Assembly: GCF_943590815.1 (NCBI RefSeq)
Contig: NZ_CALSBS010000012.1
Coordinates: forward strand, 1 to 64,000
Length of the DNA stretch: 64,000 nucleotides
Direction: 5' to 3'
DNA from: Pseudocitrobacter vendiensis
Lineage (GTDB): Bacteria; Pseudomonadota; Gammaproteobacteria; Enterobacterales; Enterobacteriaceae
Positions 46,477-59,787 of the stretch are shown here, piece by piece (the first letter of the stretch is position 1; every line of letters begins with the position of its first letter). The notes beneath the pieces were generated by a model, which had not been told where the DNA came from, made no database searches, and was given only the letters and a program-made list of their open reading frames with translations. The translations under genes and the position numbers were made by a program.

Positions 46477-48096
46477 ATGTCCTGGCAAACGCACACCGTT
46501 TTTAATCAGCCTGGCCCGTTAAATAACAGCAATCTGTTTTTGTCCGATGGCGCATTGCGCGAGGCGCTGGTCCGCGAAGGCGCAGGCTGGGACAGCGATC
46601 TGCTGGCCAGTATTGGTCAGCAACTGGGTACCGCCGAATCGCTGGAGCTTGGGCGGCTCGCCAACACCAATCCCCCTGAGCTTCTGCGCTACGACGCCAC
46701 CGGCACGCGTCTGGACGACGTTCGTTTTCATCCCGCGTGGCATCTGCTGATGCAGGGGCTGTGCGCCAACCGCGTACACAACCTGCCGTGGGAAGAGGAT
46801 GCTCGCGCGGGTTCGTTTGTTGCTCGCGCCGCGCGTTTTATGCTGCATGCGCAGGTAGAAGCCGGAACGCTGTGCCCGATTACCATGACATTTGCGGCCA
46901 CTCCCTTGCTGCAACAGGCGCTGCCAGGTGAGTTTAAAGCGTGGCTCACGCCGCTTCTGAGCGATCGCTACGACCCGCATTTGTTGCCCGGCGGGCAAAA
47001 ACGCGGGTTGCTGATTGGGATGGGGATGACGGAAAAGCAGGGTGGTTCGGATGTGTTAAGCAATACCACGCGTGCGGAGCGTCTGGCGGACGGCAGCTAT
47101 CGGCTGGTGGGTCACAAATGGTTTTTCTCAGTGCCGCAAAGCGATGCGCACCTGGTGCTGGCGCAGGCAAAAGGCGGGCTTTCCTGCTTCTTTATGCCGC
47201 GCTTATTGCCCGATGGGCAGCGCAACGCCATTCGCACCGAACGCCTGAAAGATAAGCTCGGTAACCGTTCTAACGCCAGCAGTGAGGTTGAATTTCAGGA
47301 CGCGATCGGATGGCTGCTGGGTGAAGAGGGCGAGGGCGTGCGGCAAATTCTGCGCATGGGTGGCCTGACACGTTTTGATTGCGCATTGGGCAGCCATAGC
47401 ATGATGCGCCGGGCACTGTCGGTGGCGCTTTATCATGCCCTCCAGCGTCAGGCGTTTGGCAAGAATCTGGTCGATTTACCGCTGATGCGCCAGGTGCTGG
47501 GGCGAATGGCATTACAGCTTGAAGGACAAACGGCGTTTCTGTTTCGCCTTGCTGGCGCATGGGGACGGCAGTCACATGAAGCTGAGCGCCTTTGGGCGCG
47601 GTTGTTTACGCCAACGGCGAAATTCGCTATCTGCAAGGCGGGTATGCCGTTTGTGGCTGAGGCAATGGAAGTGCTGGGCGGTTCCGGGTATTGCGAGGAG
47701 AGCGAACTGCCGCGTCTCTATCGCGAAATGCCGGTGAACAGTATCTGGGAAGGCTCCGGGAATATCATGTGCCTGGATGTGCTGCGCGTGCTGATAAAGC
47801 AGCCGGATGCGCTGGAACTGCTGGCGGAGATGTGCGGCGACGTGAAAGGCCAGGATCTCCACTACGATCGCCAGTGGCGGCAGTTGCAACAGCGTTTACG
47901 CAAGCCGTCGGAAGCACAGGGGCGCGAAATTGCGATGCAAATCTATTTACTGGGTACGGGCGCGCAGATGCTGAAATATGCGTCACCACCGATGGCGCAG
48001 GCCTGGTGTCGAATGATGCTGGATACGCGCGGCGGCGTAATGCTTAACGAACAGGTTATCAGTGATGTACTGCTGAGGGCGACAGGAGGCGTGTGA
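46477..48096 (+). CDS. aidB: AidB, adaptive response acyl-CoA dehydrogenase-like flavoprotein
   Basis: FAD-containing homologue of acyl-CoA dehydrogenases, induced by the Ada response in E. coli and thought to protect DNA from alkylation. 539 residues (E. coli 541). Conserved regions: PITMTFAATPLL, MGMTEKQGGSDVLSNTTRA, RFDCALGSHSMMRRAL, and the catalytic-base region VLGGSGYCEESELPRLYREMPVNSIWEGSGN. The last ~100 residues form the DNA-binding domain. ATG start with GGAGGGAG upstream. Confidence 0.95.
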   Translation: MSWQTHTVFNQPGPLNNSNLFLSDGALREALVREGAGWDSDLLASIGQQLGTAESLELGRLANTNPPELLRYDATGTRLDDVRFHPAWHLLMQGLCANRVHNLPWEEDARAGSFVARAARFMLHAQVEAGTLCPITMTFAATPLLQQALPGEFKAWLTPLLSDRYDPHLLPGGQKRGLLIGMGMTEKQGGSDVLSNTTRAERLADGSYRLVGHKWFFSVPQSDAHLVLAQAKGGLSCFFMPRLLPDGQRNAIRTERLKDKLGNRSNASSEVEFQDAIGWLLGEEGEGVRQILRMGGLTRFDCALGSHSMMRRALSVALYHALQRQAFGKNLVDLPLMRQVLGRMALQLEGQTAFLFRLAGAWGRQSHEAERLWARLFTPTAKFAICKAGMPFVAEAMEVLGGSGYCEESELPRLYREMPVNSIWEGSGNIMCLDVLRVLIKQPDALELLAEMCGDVKGQDLHYDRQWRQLQQRLRKPSEAQGREIAMQIYLLGTGAQMLKYASPPMAQAWCRMMLDTRGGVMLNEQVISDVLLRATGGV

Positions 48097-48110
48097 GGAA
48101 AAGGCGACGT

Positions 48111-48155
48111 CGTGGAAGAGCGGCTTTCTGCCGGTTACTCTTCCACGCGTTTTAT
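48111..48155. terminator. Bidirectional terminator between aidB and yjfN
   Basis: 10-bp perfect stem CGTGGAAGAG / CTCTTCCACG (loop of 17 with inner CGGC/GCCG). It lies between two convergent genes, with CGTTTTATTG after it on the plus strand and a less T-rich tail (ACGTCGCCTTTT) on the minus strand. Confidence 0.75.
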
Positions 48156-48159
48156 TGTC

Positions 48160-48435
48160 TCAGGCATAGATAATCGCCTGTGCTCGCCAGTTGTCCGGTT
48201 GCTGCTCTTCGTACATCTGAACAATGCGATACCAGGAAGCACCTTGTTCATCCGCTTTCTGGGCGATGGCATCTTCGACATCTTGCTGGCTACCGGAAAT
48301 ATTGTTCACGGAAATCAGCCCGATTTCATTCAGCCCGGTAACGCAATCCGCGCTGGCAAATTCAGCCGATTGCGCCGCGCTGGTGTTGGCACCGCCAGAA
48401 AAGAGCAGGGTAGATAAGGTAAGAGATCGTTTCAT
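48160..48435 (-). CDS. yjfN: DUF1471 (YhcN/BhsA) family periplasmic protein YjfN
   Basis: 91-residue secreted protein, the same length as E. coli YjfN, reported to stimulate the DegP protease. Signal peptide about residues 1-22. The mature domain has the family pattern GLNEIGLISVNNISGSQQDVEDAIAQKADEQGASWYRIV ending QAIIYA. ATG start with GGAG six bases upstream; the longer frame is rejected because it places the signal peptide internally. It is the first of three DUF1471 genes around the ula regulon. Confidence 0.88.
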   Translation of the reverse strand: MKRSLTLSTLLFSGGANTSAAQSAEFASADCVTGLNEIGLISVNNISGSQQDVEDAIAQKADEQGASWYRIVQMYEEQQPDNWRAQAIIYA

Positions 48436-48595
48436 CGTCAGCTCCATATACAAAACCCAATTGGGCAGTCCATAGCAGACGTCAGGGCATTCTTTCATTC
48501 GCTCCTTCGAATGAATTATTGGTGACGCCATATTGCATCAGGGAAACGTGAATAAGGTACAAACCTGTGTAAATATGATTCAACAATGTTGTTCA

Positions 48596-48907
48596 TTATT
48601 TACGGTAAAGGATGGCCTGCGAATACCACTGCCCCGGAACCACCGTGCTGTCATCAATCATTATGATGACGTAGTAATCCGCTTTGGCCGCAGTCGCTTT
48701 GGCTTTCAGTGCGGCTTCGACATCCATTGGGGAGCCATATATCATGACGCTGATGGTGCCCATCCGCTGCAAACCTTCCGTCTGGTTACGACGAATTTCT
48801 TGTGGAGTATCCGTTGCCGCTGGAGGGGCCGTAGGTGTACCTTCCAGAATGCTGCAACTGCTCAACAGTAACGCCAGTAACAGAGGAGTAAAGCGACGCA
48901 TAACCAT
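48596..48907 (-). CDS. bsmA: DUF1471 family lipoprotein BsmA (YjfO)
   Basis: 103-residue lipoprotein linked to biofilm and peroxide/acid stress tolerance in E. coli. Signal peptide with lipobox (LLLSSC, Cys at about residue 18). The mature domain has the YhcN-family motif GLQRMGTISVMIYGSPMDVEAALKAKATAAKADYYVI ending SQAILYR. Two in-frame ATGs (48907 and 48901) both give a lipoprotein; I took the first, with AGGA nine bases before it. It lies 160 bases upstream of yjfN on the same strand but with its own start region. Confidence 0.85.
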   Translation of the reverse strand: MVMRRFTPLLLALLLSSCSILEGTPTAPPAATDTPQEIRRNQTEGLQRMGTISVMIYGSPMDVEAALKAKATAAKADYYVIIMIDDSTVVPGQWYSQAILYRK

Positions 48908-49113
48908 ATCCCGTTTCCTGATATTCACAGTGTAGTGGTATAAGGAAATTCCCATTAGGGGAATGTTCCCGATTTGTTATCTCAAGCGCTATTTTCGAAT
49001 GAAAATCTCACGAAAGTGCAACTGGGTTCTCAATGTTAAAAATCAGACAAAGGATCATCTGCTAAAGCCCCACTGCTTTGCCTGATATTCAGTATGCCGG
49101 AAGGAGGCAACCG

Positions 49114-49842
49114 ATGATTGAACTGGAAATGCGCATGCTCGCGGGGAATGAAATCCTGCATGCGTTCCCGAAAGGCTGCGCTGAACAGCCGCTGCCATGC
49201 ATCGTGTTTTATCATGGATTTACCTCCTCAAACCTGGTTTACAGCTATTTTGCCGTCGCGCTGGCGCAAGCCGGTTTTCGCGTGGTGATGCCGAGCGCGG
49301 CCGAACACGGAGCGCGCTTTAACGGTGACGAGCAGCAACGGTTACAGCACTTCTGGCAGATTCTACTGCAAAACTTTCATGAGTTTCCGGCATTGCAGGA
49401 AGCGCTATACCGTGAGCGACTGGTGAGCGAGGGGCGTCTTGCGGTGGCAGGGGCCTCGATGGGCGGAATGACGGCACTGGGGATCATGACGCATCATCCT
49501 GAGCTTAAATGCGTGGCCAGCCTGATGGGATCGGGCTATTTCAGTTCGCTGTCCACAACGCTATTCCCACCCGCGAAAGCGCAGCGTGCTGGCCTTGCGC
49601 CGCTGCTGGCCGAGTGGGATGTCAGCCAGCAACTCGCCCGTGTCGCAGACAGGCCACTGCTGCTTTGGCACGGTGATGCTGACGATGTGGTGCCGCCTGA
49701 TGAAACATTTCGACTGCAGCAGGCGTTAAAGCGCGACCAACTGGACGCTAATCTGACCTGTGTCTGGCAAGCTGGCGTGCGTCATCGCATTACGCCAGAA
49801 GCCTTAACCCGCACCGTGGATTTCTTTACGCGCCATCTCTAA
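49114..49842 (+). CDS. yjfP: Alpha/beta-hydrolase esterase YjfP
   Basis: Cytoplasmic esterase of 242 residues; in E. coli it hydrolyses short-chain p-nitrophenyl esters and has been linked to carboxylesterase activity. The oxyanion region is FYHGFTSS, the nucleophile elbow is GASMGG (Ser in [10 protein letters not shown], around residue 122), the acid is in HGDADDVVP, and the catalytic His is in [10 protein letters not shown]. About seven residues shorter than E. coli around residue 180. ATG start with a strong AAGGAGG. It ends four bases into ulaR. Confidence 0.88.
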   Translation: MIELEMRMLAGNEILHAFPKGCAEQPLPCIVFYHGFTSSNLVYSYFAVALAQAGFRVVMPSAAEHGARFNGDEQQRLQHFWQILLQNFHEFPALQEALYRERLVSEGRLAVAGASMGGMTALGIMTHHPELKCVASLMGSGYFSSLSTTLFPPAKAQRAGLAPLLAEWDVSQQLARVADRPLLLWHGDADDVVPPDETFRLQQALKRDQLDANLTCVWQAGVRHRITPEALTRTVDFFTRHL

Positions 49843-50594
49843 ACGCGCAGCACCTGCACGCCTTGTGCTTCCAGCGCTTTGAGGATATCCGGGTCAGCCT
49901 GCTTGCCGGTGATAACCATATCGATTTCATCGGCGCGGCTGAACAGCATGCCTGCTCGCTCGCCGATTTTGCTGCTATCGACCAGTACGGCGAGTTTACC
50001 GACAACATTGAGCATCTTTTGCTCGGCCATCGCGGTGAGCATGTCGGTTTTATACAACCCTTCGGCGGTAAGACCCTTACCGCTGGTGAACATCCAGTGG
50101 CCTGCGTAAAGGCTGTTTTCGCTGCCCTGAGGGCTGAGCGTAATCGCATGGCTGCGGTTGTATTGCCCGCCCATGATGATCACGCTGTCATGTTCCTGCT
50201 CAATCAGATAGTTCGCCAGCGGCAAATAGTTAGTGATGATTTGCACCGGTTTTCCGCAGATTTCCTGCCCCAGCAGAAAAGCGGTTGACCCGCAGTTAAT
50301 GACCACGCTTTCACCGGGCATCACCAGCTGGGATGCGGCTCTGGCGATACGCACTTTCTCATCATGATTCTGCGCCTGATGAATATTCATCGGTGACCAG
50401 CGCGGGCGCGGTTGATTGATAGCTTCGGCACCGTTGCGCACTTTTTTCAGTTTGCCGCTTTCATCAAGCTTGTTGATGTCCCGGCGGGCGGTGGCCGGTG
50501 AAATTCCCAGTCGGGTCATCACCTGTTCTACGGTGACAAAGCCTGTCTGCGCCAGCAGTTCGAGTAAAATTTGATGCCTTTGCGCTTCCGTCAT
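49839..50594 (-). CDS. ulaR: Ascorbate utilisation repressor UlaR
   Basis: DeoR-family repressor of the ulaG and ulaABCDEF operons, induced by L-ascorbate 6-phosphate (the UlaG substrate). 251 residues, same as E. coli. N-terminal winged helix ([39 protein letters not shown]) and C-terminal sugar-phosphate sensor with [12 protein letters not shown] and [14 protein letters not shown] start with no strong ribosome binding site. It is separated from ulaG by 146 bases with two REP elements and overlaps yjfP at the 3' end. Confidence 0.95.
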   Translation of the reverse strand: MTEAQRHQILLELLAQTGFVTVEQVMTRLGISPATARRDINKLDESGKLKKVRNGAEAINQPRPRWSPMNIHQAQNHDEKVRIARAASQLVMPGESVVINCGSTAFLLGQEICGKPVQIITNYLPLANYLIEQEHDSVIIMGGQYNRSHAITLSPQGSENSLYAGHWMFTSGKGLTAEGLYKTDMLTAMAEQKMLNVVGKLAVLVDSSKIGERAGMLFSRADEIDMVITGKQADPDILKALEAQGVQVLRV

Positions 50595-50666
50595 GAGCTA
50601 ATCCGATAAAAAATGATGAGCAAAGATGATATTTGAAATGTCACGAAAATACTATGTCAGGAGAGT

Positions 50667-50729
50667 GCCGGATAGGATCTATCCGGCAAAGGAGAGCGTT
50701 GCGAGCCGGATACGTGAAGGGTATCCGGC
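50667..50729. repeat. Two REP elements between ulaR and ulaG
   Basis: GCCGGATA-GGATC-TATCCGGC (50667-50687) and GCCGGATA ... TATCCGGC (50705-50729) lie in tandem, a small BIME downstream of ulaG. Confidence 0.8.
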
Positions 50730-50740
50730 AGAACAAGTGC

Positions 50741-51805
50741 TTACAGGAACGATTTGAACGGCAAATCGGGTTCAATGGTGAAGCAATCGTCAAAACCACG
50801 CGGATAATGGTACTCAAAATTGTCTTTATCCAGCGGCCAGGTGAATTTGCCGCCAACCTGCCAGATAAACGGCTTAAAGCCATACTTCAGACGATCTTTT
50901 TTCATCTCCCACAGCACGCGGATCTCTTGCGGATCGGCCTGGAAGTTTGACCAGATATCATGGTGGAACGGGATCACCACTTTCGTATTCAGCGCTTCTG
51001 CCATACGCAGGATATCAGCGCTGGTCATTTTGTCGGTGATACCACGTGGGTTTTCACCGTATGAACCTAATGCCACGTCGATCTGATGCTCGTTACCGTG
51101 CTTCGCATAGTAGTTAGAGTAGTGGGAATCGCCACTGTGATATAGGGTACCGCCCGGCGTTTTGAACAGATAGTTTACCGCGCGCTCGTCCATGCCGTCA
51201 GGCAGTACGCCTTCCGCTTTTTGATCGGCTGGCAGAGTGATTAACGCCGTGCGGTCGAATGCATCAAGCGCATGAATTTCGATATCTTTTACTTTCACCA
51301 CATCGCCCGGTTTAACCACGATGCAGCGCTCTTTCGGCACTCCCCAGCCGATCCATAAATCCACGCAGGTTTTCGGCCCAATAAACGGGACATCATCAGC
51401 GCAGTTTTGCATAACCGCGGCGGCGACGTTGACGTCGATGTGATCGTTATGATCATGAGTGGCGAGTACGGCGTCGATCTGGCGAATGGCGAACGGATCA
51501 AGAACAAATGGGGTGGTGCGCAGGTTAGGCTGCAGTTTTTTCACGCCTGCCATACGCTGCATCTGGTGACCTTGCTTCATAAGTGGGTTGCCGTGACTCT
51601 GCTTGCCAGTCCCGCACCAGAAATCGACGCAGATATTGGTATTACCCTCAGATTTCAACCAGATACCGGTACATCCCAGCCACCACATCGCAAATGTTCC
51701 CGGTGCGACTTTCTCCTGCTCGATTTCTTCATTCAGCCAACTGCCCCATTCCGGGAAGGTGCTCAGGATCCAGGATTCACGCGTGATGGTTTCGACTTTA
51801 CTCAT
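50741..51805 (-). CDS. ulaG: L-ascorbate-6-phosphate lactonase UlaG
   Basis: Opens the lactone of L-ascorbate 6-phosphate to 3-keto-L-gulonate 6-phosphate, the first step after PTS uptake. 354 residues, same as E. coli. Metallo-beta-lactamase fold; the metal-binding THDHNDHID motif is around residue 115, with further His/Asp ligands in HSGDSHYS and PFHHDIW. ATG start. It is divergent from ulaA across a 362-base regulatory region. Confidence 0.96.
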   Translation of the reverse strand: MSKVETITRESWILSTFPEWGSWLNEEIEQEKVAPGTFAMWWLGCTGIWLKSEGNTNICVDFWCGTGKQSHGNPLMKQGHQMQRMAGVKKLQPNLRTTPFVLDPFAIRQIDAVLATHDHNDHIDVNVAAAVMQNCADDVPFIGPKTCVDLWIGWGVPKERCIVVKPGDVVKVKDIEIHALDAFDRTALITLPADQKAEGVLPDGMDERAVNYLFKTPGGTLYHSGDSHYSNYYAKHGNEHQIDVALGSYGENPRGITDKMTSADILRMAEALNTKVVIPFHHDIWSNFQADPQEIRVLWEMKKDRLKYGFKPFIWQVGGKFTWPLDKDNFEYHYPRGFDDCFTIEPDLPFKSFL

Positions 51806-53565
<1,760 letters not shown>

Positions 53566-53580
53566 TAAGGAGTTTTGATT

Positions 53581-53886
53581 ATGACCGTACGTATTCTGGC
53601 TGTGTGTGGTAACGGACAAGGCAGTTCCATGATCATGAAAATGAAAGTGGACCAGTTTTTAACCCAGTCGAACATCGACCATACGGTAAACAGCTGCGCG
53701 GTTGGCGAATACAAAAGCGAGTTGAGCGGCGCGGATATCATCATCGCTTCTACGCACATCGCGGGCGAGATCACCGTGACCGGCAACAAATATGTCGTTG
53801 GCGTGCGCAACATGCTCTCTCCTGCTGACTTTGGCCCGAAACTGCTGGAAGTGATCAAAGAACATTTCCCGCAGGACGTGAAGTAA
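53581..53886 (+). CDS. ulaB: PTS L-ascorbate component IIB UlaB
   Basis: Cytoplasmic phosphocarrier of 101 residues that takes phosphate from UlaC and gives it to the sugar. The active-site Cys is in the P-loop [13 protein letters not shown] near residue 9. ATG start with AAGGAG upstream; the earlier in-frame ATA codon is rejected. It is the second gene of the operon; ulaC follows after nine bases. Confidence 0.96.
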
Positions 53887-53895
53887 GGGCGCCCT

Positions 53896-54360
53896 ATGAA
53901 ATTACGTGATTCGCTGGCGGAGAATAAATCTATCCGTCTGCAGGCTGAAGCTGAGACATGGCAGGACGCAGTGAAAATCGGCGTTGACCTGCTGGTGGCG
54001 GCAGATGTGGTAGAGCCGCGTTACTACCAGGCGATTCTGGATGCGGTTGAACAGCACGGCCCGTACTTTGTGCTCGCACCGGGCCTGGCAATGCCGCATG
54101 GTCGCCCGGAAGAGGGCGTTAAGAAAACCGGTTTTGCACTGGTGACGCTGAAAAAGCCGCTGGAGTTCAACCACGAAGATAACGACCCGGTGGATATCCT
54201 CATCACGATGGCGGCGGTCGATGCCAACACGCATCAGGAAGTGGGCATCATGCAGATCGTCAACCTGTTTGAAGATGAAGAGAATTTCGACCGTTTACGC
54301 GCCTGCCGTACCGAGCAGGAAGTCCTGGATCTCATTGACCGCACCAACGCGGCTGCTTAA
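53896..54360 (+). CDS. ulaC: PTS L-ascorbate component IIA UlaC
   Basis: Cytoplasmic PTS EIIA of the fructose/mannitol type, 154 residues. The phosphorylated histidine is in [15 protein letters not shown] around residue 68. It receives phosphate from HPr. ATG start; the Shine-Dalgarno GGGCGCC is weak, suggesting some coupling to ulaB. ulaD follows after 13 bases. Confidence 0.95.
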   Translation: MKLRDSLAENKSIRLQAEAETWQDAVKIGVDLLVAADVVEPRYYQAILDAVEQHGPYFVLAPGLAMPHGRPEEGVKKTGFALVTLKKPLEFNHEDNDPVDILITMAAVDANTHQEVGIMQIVNLFEDEENFDRLRACRTEQEVLDLIDRTNAAA

Positions 54361-54373
54361 GAAGGAATTGAAA

Positions 54374-55024
54374 ATGTCATTACCGATGTTGCAAGTCGCG
54401 CTGGACAACCAGACTATGGCTAGCGCCTACGAAACCACTCGCCTGATTGCCGAAGAAGTCGACATTATCGAAGTGGGCACCATTCTGTGCGTGGGCGAAG
54501 GCGTGCGTGCGGTTCGCGATTTGAAAGCGCTTTATCCGCACAAAATCGTGCTGGCAGACGCCAAAATCGCCGATGCGGGCAAAATCCTTTCTCGTATGTG
54601 CTTCGAAGCCAACGCTGACTGGGTGACCGTAATTTGCTGTGCAGATATCAACACCGCCAAAGGCGCGCTGGACGTGGCAAAAGAGTTTAATGGCGACGTG
54701 CAGATCGAACTGACCGGTTACTGGACCTGGGAACAGGCGCAGCAGTGGCGCGACGCAGGTATCCAGCAGGTGGTTTATCACCGCAGCCGTGACGCGCAGG
54801 CCGCAGGCGTGGCGTGGGGCGAAGCGGATATCACCGCGATCAAACGTCTTTCCGATATGGGCTTCAAAGTCACCGTCACCGGTGGCCTGGCGCTGGAAGA
54901 CCTGCCGCTGTTCAAAGGCATTCCGATTCATGTGTTTATCGCTGGGCGTAGTATCCGTGATGCCGCCTCTCCGGTTGAAGCCGCGCGTCAGTTCAAACGT
55001 TCCATCGCCGAACTGTGGGGCTAA
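54374..55024 (+). CDS. ulaD: 3-keto-L-gulonate-6-phosphate decarboxylase UlaD
   Basis: Decarboxylates 3-keto-L-gulonate 6-phosphate to L-xylulose 5-phosphate. 216-residue (beta/alpha)8 enzyme of the OMP decarboxylase suprafamily. Catalytic [10 protein letters not shown] motif around residue 61, plus [12 protein letters not shown] and [10 protein letters not shown] phosphate-binding segment. ATG start with AAGGAATTG upstream; the longer frame begins inside ulaC in another product. ulaE follows after nine bases. Confidence 0.96.
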   Translation: MSLPMLQVALDNQTMASAYETTRLIAEEVDIIEVGTILCVGEGVRAVRDLKALYPHKIVLADAKIADAGKILSRMCFEANADWVTVICCADINTAKGALDVAKEFNGDVQIELTGYWTWEQAQQWRDAGIQQVVYHRSRDAQAAGVAWGEADITAIKRLSDMGFKVTVTGGLALEDLPLFKGIPIHVFIAGRSIRDAASPVEAARQFKRSIAELWG

Positions 55025-55033
55025 GGAGCGGAT

Positions 55034-55888
55034 ATGTTGTCCAAACAAATCCCGCTTGGCATCTACGAAAAAGCGCTCCCCGCCGGGGAGTGCTGGCTGG
55101 AACGGCTGCAACTGGCAAAAGCGTTAGGCTTCGATTTTGTCGAGATGTCGGTAGATGAAACGGACGATCGCCTCTCGCGCCTTGACTGGAGCCGCGAGCA
55201 GCGTCTGGCGCTGGTGAACGCGATTGTTGAAACCGGCGTGCGCGTGCCGTCCATGTGCCTTTCTGCTCATCGTCGTTTCCCGCTGGGCAGCGAAGATGAC
55301 GCAGTGCGGGCGCAGGGGCTGGAGATTATGCGCAAAGCTATCCAGTTCGCCCAGGATGTCGGTATTCGCGTGATCCAACTGGCGGGCTACGACGTTTACT
55401 ATCAGGAAGCCAATAACGAAACGCGTCGTCGTTTCCGTGACGGCCTGAAAGAGAGCGTTGAGATGGCGAGCCGCGCGCAGGTGACGCTGGCAATGGAGAT
55501 CATGGATTACCCGTTGATGAACTCCATCAGCAAGGCGCTGGGTTACGCGCACTATCTTAACAACCCGTGGTTCCAGCTCTACCCGGATATCGGCAACTTG
55601 TCGGCGTGGGACAACGACGTGCAGATGGAGTTGCAGGCCGGAATCGGGCATATCGTCGCGGTGCATGTGAAAGACACCAAACCAGGCATCTTCAAAAACG
55701 TCCCGTTTGGCGAAGGTGTAGTGGATTTCGAACGTTGCTTCGAAACGCTCAAACAGAGTGGCTATTGCGGGCCGTACCTGATTGAGATGTGGAGCGAAAC
55801 GGCGGAAGACCCGGCGGCAGAAGTGGCGAAAGCGCGTGATTGGGTGAAAGCGCGCATGGCTAAAGCAGGCATGGTGGAGGCGGCATAA
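55034..55888 (+). CDS. ulaE: L-xylulose-5-phosphate 3-epimerase UlaE
   Basis: Isomerises L-xylulose 5-phosphate to L-ribulose 5-phosphate in the ascorbate pathway. 284-residue xylose isomerase-like TIM barrel. Conserved [29 protein letters not shown] and HVKDTKPG segments, the last containing catalytic and metal-binding residues. ATG start with AAGGAGCG upstream. Its stop overlaps the ulaF start by one base (TAATG). Confidence 0.96.
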   Translation: MLSKQIPLGIYEKALPAGECWLERLQLAKALGFDFVEMSVDETDDRLSRLDWSREQRLALVNAIVETGVRVPSMCLSAHRRFPLGSEDDAVRAQGLEIMRKAIQFAQDVGIRVIQLAGYDVYYQEANNETRRRFRDGLKESVEMASRAQVTLAMEIMDYPLMNSISKALGYAHYLNNPWFQLYPDIGNLSAWDNDVQMELQAGIGHIVAVHVKDTKPGIFKNVPFGEGVVDFERCFETLKQSGYCGPYLIEMWSETAEDPAAEVAKARDWVKARMAKAGMVEAA

Positions 55889-56574
55889 TGCAAAAGCTGA
55901 AACAGCAGGTATTTGAAGCCAACATGGATCTGCCGCGTTACGGGCTGGTGACCTTTACCTGGGGTAACGTCAGCGCCATTGACCGCGAACGCGGGCTGGT
56001 GGTGATCAAGCCCAGCGGTGTCGCCTACGAAACCATGAAAGCAGACGATATGGTGGTGGTTGATATTAGCGGCAAGGTGGTGGAAGGGGAGTATCGTCCG
56101 TCTTCCGACACTGCGACGCATCTTGAACTCTACCGCCGTTATCCGTCGCTTGGCGGCATTGTCCATACCCACTCCACGCATGCCACCGCATGGGCGCAGG
56201 CGGGGCTGGCGATCCCGGCATTAGGCACCACGCACGCTGACTACTTCTTTGGCGATATCCCGTGTACGCGCGGGTTAAGCGAAGAAGAAGTGCAGGGCGA
56301 ATACGAGCTAAACACTGGCAAAGTGATTATCGAAACGTTGGGTGACGTTGAGCCGCTGCATACGCCGGGAATTGTGGTGTATCAGCACGGGCCATTCGCC
56401 TGGGGGAAAGATGCTCACGATGCGGTGCATAACGCGGTGGTGATGGAAGAAGTGGCGAAAATGGCTTGGATAGCCCGCGGCATTAACCCGCAACTGAATC
56501 ACATCGACAGCTATCTCATGAATAAACACTTCATGCGTAAGCACGGTCCTAACGCCTATTACGGGCAGAAGTAA
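55888..56574 (+). CDS. ulaF: L-ribulose-5-phosphate 4-epimerase UlaF
   Basis: Final step: L-ribulose 5-phosphate to D-xylulose 5-phosphate, which enters the pentose phosphate pathway. 228-residue class II aldolase family enzyme, paralogue of AraD. Zinc ligands are in [10 protein letters not shown] and the later [13 protein letters not shown]; the N-terminus has [10 protein letters not shown]. It is the last gene of ulaABCDEF, translationally coupled to ulaE. Confidence 0.96.
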   Translation: MQKLKQQVFEANMDLPRYGLVTFTWGNVSAIDRERGLVVIKPSGVAYETMKADDMVVVDISGKVVEGEYRPSSDTATHLELYRRYPSLGGIVHTHSTHATAWAQAGLAIPALGTTHADYFFGDIPCTRGLSEEEVQGEYELNTGKVIIETLGDVEPLHTPGIVVYQHGPFAWGKDAHDAVHNAVVMEEVAKMAWIARGINPQLNHIDSYLMNKHFMRKHGPNAYYGQK

Positions 56575-56580
56575 CTAAGC

Positions 56581-56637
56581 GCCCCGTTGCCGAATCTCCT
56601 CAGGGATGTCATCGGTCAGGCGACGGGGCCTTTCTCT
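56581..56637 (+). terminator. ulaF operon terminator
   Basis: GCCCCGTTGCC pairs with GGCGACGGGGC (one internal base difference), long loop, then CTTTCTCT, seven bases after the ulaF stop. Confidence 0.7.
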
Positions 56638-56655
56638 ACTGCATCGTTATGATGC

Positions 56656-56931
56656 TTAACGATAAATATCGGCACTTGCATGTATCACGCCATTACTCCC
56701 CGGCTCATGCATTAATATCGGGCGGAAGTATTTCGCGCCCTGAGCGTCGCTCTCTTCATTCAGCGCCAGCTCAGCCTCGCTGACCGTCGCGAGATTATGG
56801 TTAATGTAAATGACACCTAAGCTCTGCACATCGTCCATATTGCGAACCTGACGGGCGTCGATTTTGATGGCGGCGGAGACGTTTGCACTTAGAAACAGCG
56901 CCGCGAGAATGGCAATGGTAATGTTTTTCAT
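56656..56931 (-). CDS. yjfY: DUF1471 family periplasmic protein YjfY
   Basis: 91-residue secreted protein, the same length as E. coli YjfY, function unknown. Signal peptide residues 1-20 (ending NVSA). The mature domain MDDVQSLGVIYINHNLATVSEAELALNEESDAQGAKYF ends ASADIYR, the YhcN/BhsA pattern also seen in YjfN and BsmA. ATG start. It is convergent with ulaF. The 340-base gap upstream (56932-57271) holds the rpsF promoter and leader and nothing else recognised. Confidence 0.86.
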   Translation of the reverse strand: MKNITIAILAALFLSANVSAAIKIDARQVRNMDDVQSLGVIYINHNLATVSEAELALNEESDAQGAKYFRPILMHEPGSNGVIHASADIYR

Positions 56932-57143
56932 CCTGTACGCTCCACTTCAGCACTGACGTTACGGTAACTTCGCTCCTCTCAATACGGTTGTTCTCTGAGT
57001 AAAGTGTAATCATTTCTTTTAGGGCAAATCGTGACCATTTTTGATGGGGTTGTTCAAAAAAGCAGCGTATCTCATGCTGTTTGATTCTAAATCATCGCCT
57101 TAGACCCGCTTTACGCTTTGTGCGAATTATTTGTGCAATCACC

Positions 57144-57172
57144 TTGAGTTTCACGGGGCATACCAGTATTAT
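57144..57172 (+). promoter_or_regulatory. rpsF operon promoter
   Basis: -35 TTGAGT (57144-57149), 17-base spacer, -10 TATTAT (57167-57172): a strong sigma-70 promoter 100 bases before rpsF. Confidence 0.8.
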
Positions 57173-57186
57173 GACGCGTCAATTTT

Positions 57187-57232
57187 TCAGCCGCCCTTTA
57201 ACACGTTCCTTGCCTCCATGGGCCGCGGCTGA
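57187..57232 (+). promoter_or_regulatory. Candidate S6:S18 autoregulatory leader
   Basis: The rpsF leader contains TCAGCCG ... CGGCTGA (7-bp stem) with CCG-rich single-stranded parts, in the position where the conserved S6:S18-binding leader of the operon is known. The fold was judged by eye, so the call is moderate. Confidence 0.5.
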
Positions 57233-57253
57233 CCCAGACAGGAGGCTGAATAA

Positions 57254-57667
<414 letters not shown>

Positions 57668-57673
57668 TTTCTG

Positions 57674-58220
<547 letters not shown>

Positions 58221-58249
58221 TCGGTCACGGTCCATTAATACGACTTTGA

Positions 58250-58711
<462 letters not shown>

Positions 58712-58735
58712 TTAATTACTCATCACCACGACAAG

Positions 58736-58765
58736 ACGCCGGCCCTGTGCCGGCGTTTTGCTTTT
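58736..58765 (+). terminator. rplI operon terminator
   Basis: ACGCCGGC / GCCGGCGT stem, loop of 5, then TTTGCTTTT, 24 bases after the rplI stop. Confidence 0.92.
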
Positions 58766-58854
58766 CTACTCCATGCTTTCTCGCAGCGATAGTCGCTATT
58801 TCTTATACAATCCATGATAATAAATGAAACGTCATTTTAACTCTGGTGTATGGA

Positions 58855-59787
58855 ATGGAAACTGCCTGCCCGGCTCCTGTCTTCGCGCGTAAACACGTTG
58901 CTTACGCCTGTGCCACGCTCTGTTGTCTGTTATGGGGAAGTTCCTATCCCGCTATTAAAAACGGTTATGAACTCTTTCACATCGCGACCGACGATATTCC
59001 GTCGAAGATAGTCTTTGCGGGTTACCGGTTCCTGTTTGCCGGGCTGGTGCTGCTGCTTTTTGCGCTGGCGCAGCGTAAACCTATCGCACGTCTGAGCGGT
59101 CGCCAGTTCGGTCAGCTCACGCTGCTGGGGCTCACGCAAACCTCTATCCAGTACGCCTTCTTCTACATCGGCCTGGCGTTCACGACGGGCGTGAAGGGGT
59201 CCATCATGAATGCGACAGGCACCTTCTTTAGCGTGCTGCTGGCGCACTTTATCTATCAGAATGACCGCCTGAGCTATAACAAAACCATCGGCTGCGTGCT
59301 GGGTTTTATCGGCGTGATGCTGGTGAACTTCAACCACTCGCTGGCGGATTTCAGCTTTGTCTGGCAGGGGGATGGTTTTGTCGTACTGGCCGCCTTTATC
59401 CTGTCGGCAGCCACGTTGTATGGCAAACGTATATCCCAAACGGTTGACCCGACGGTCATGACGGGCTGGCAACTGGCGATCGGCGGTGGCGCGCTGGTGG
59501 TGGGCGGCTATCTTACGGGCGGGCATCTGGCCATCGAGAGCCCGACGGCGCTGGCGATCCTCGCCTACCTCATTTTCCTCTCATCCGTGGCTTTTGCCCT
59601 GTGGAGCGTTATTCTCAAATACAACCGCGTCAGTATGATTGCGCCGTTTAACTTCGTTATTCCGGTCGCGGGAACGGTGCTCTCCGCTATCTTCCTCGGT
59701 GAAAATATTCTCGAAGTGAAATACGCGGTGGCGCTGGTACTGGTGTGTTCGGGGATTTGGTGGGTAAATAAGGTCAGCAAAAAGTAA
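58855..59787 (+). CDS. EamA/DMT-family permease
   Basis: Inner membrane transporter of 310 residues from this ATG (313 from an alternative GTG at 58846). Ten hydrophobic segments in two EamA repeats, the first starting YACATLCCLLWGSSYPAIK and the second near residue 170 (FVVLAAFILSAATLYGKR). Conserved inter-helix GSIMNATGTFFSVLLAHFI fits the drug/metabolite transporter superfamily; substrate unknown. It stands alone between rplI and ytfB; E. coli K-12, as I remember it, has no intact permease at this point. Start choice is uncertain because neither start has a strong ribosome binding site. Confidence 0.82.
   Translation: METACPAPVFARKHVAYACATLCCLLWGSSYPAIKNGYELFHIATDDIPSKIVFAGYRFLFAGLVLLLFALAQRKPIARLSGRQFGQLTLLGLTQTSIQYAFFYIGLAFTTGVKGSIMNATGTFFSVLLAHFIYQNDRLSYNKTIGCVLGFIGVMLVNFNHSLADFSFVWQGDGFVVLAAFILSAATLYGKRISQTVDPTVMTGWQLAIGGGALVVGGYLTGGHLAIESPTALAILAYLIFLSSVAFALWSVILKYNRVSMIAPFNFVIPVAGTVLSAIFLGENILEVKYAVALVLVCSGIWWVNKVSKK

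Noticed and set aside
46519..46998. Minus-strand frames inside aidB
   Set aside because: Overlapping shadows of aidB with no signals; aidB is full length and matches its family throughout.
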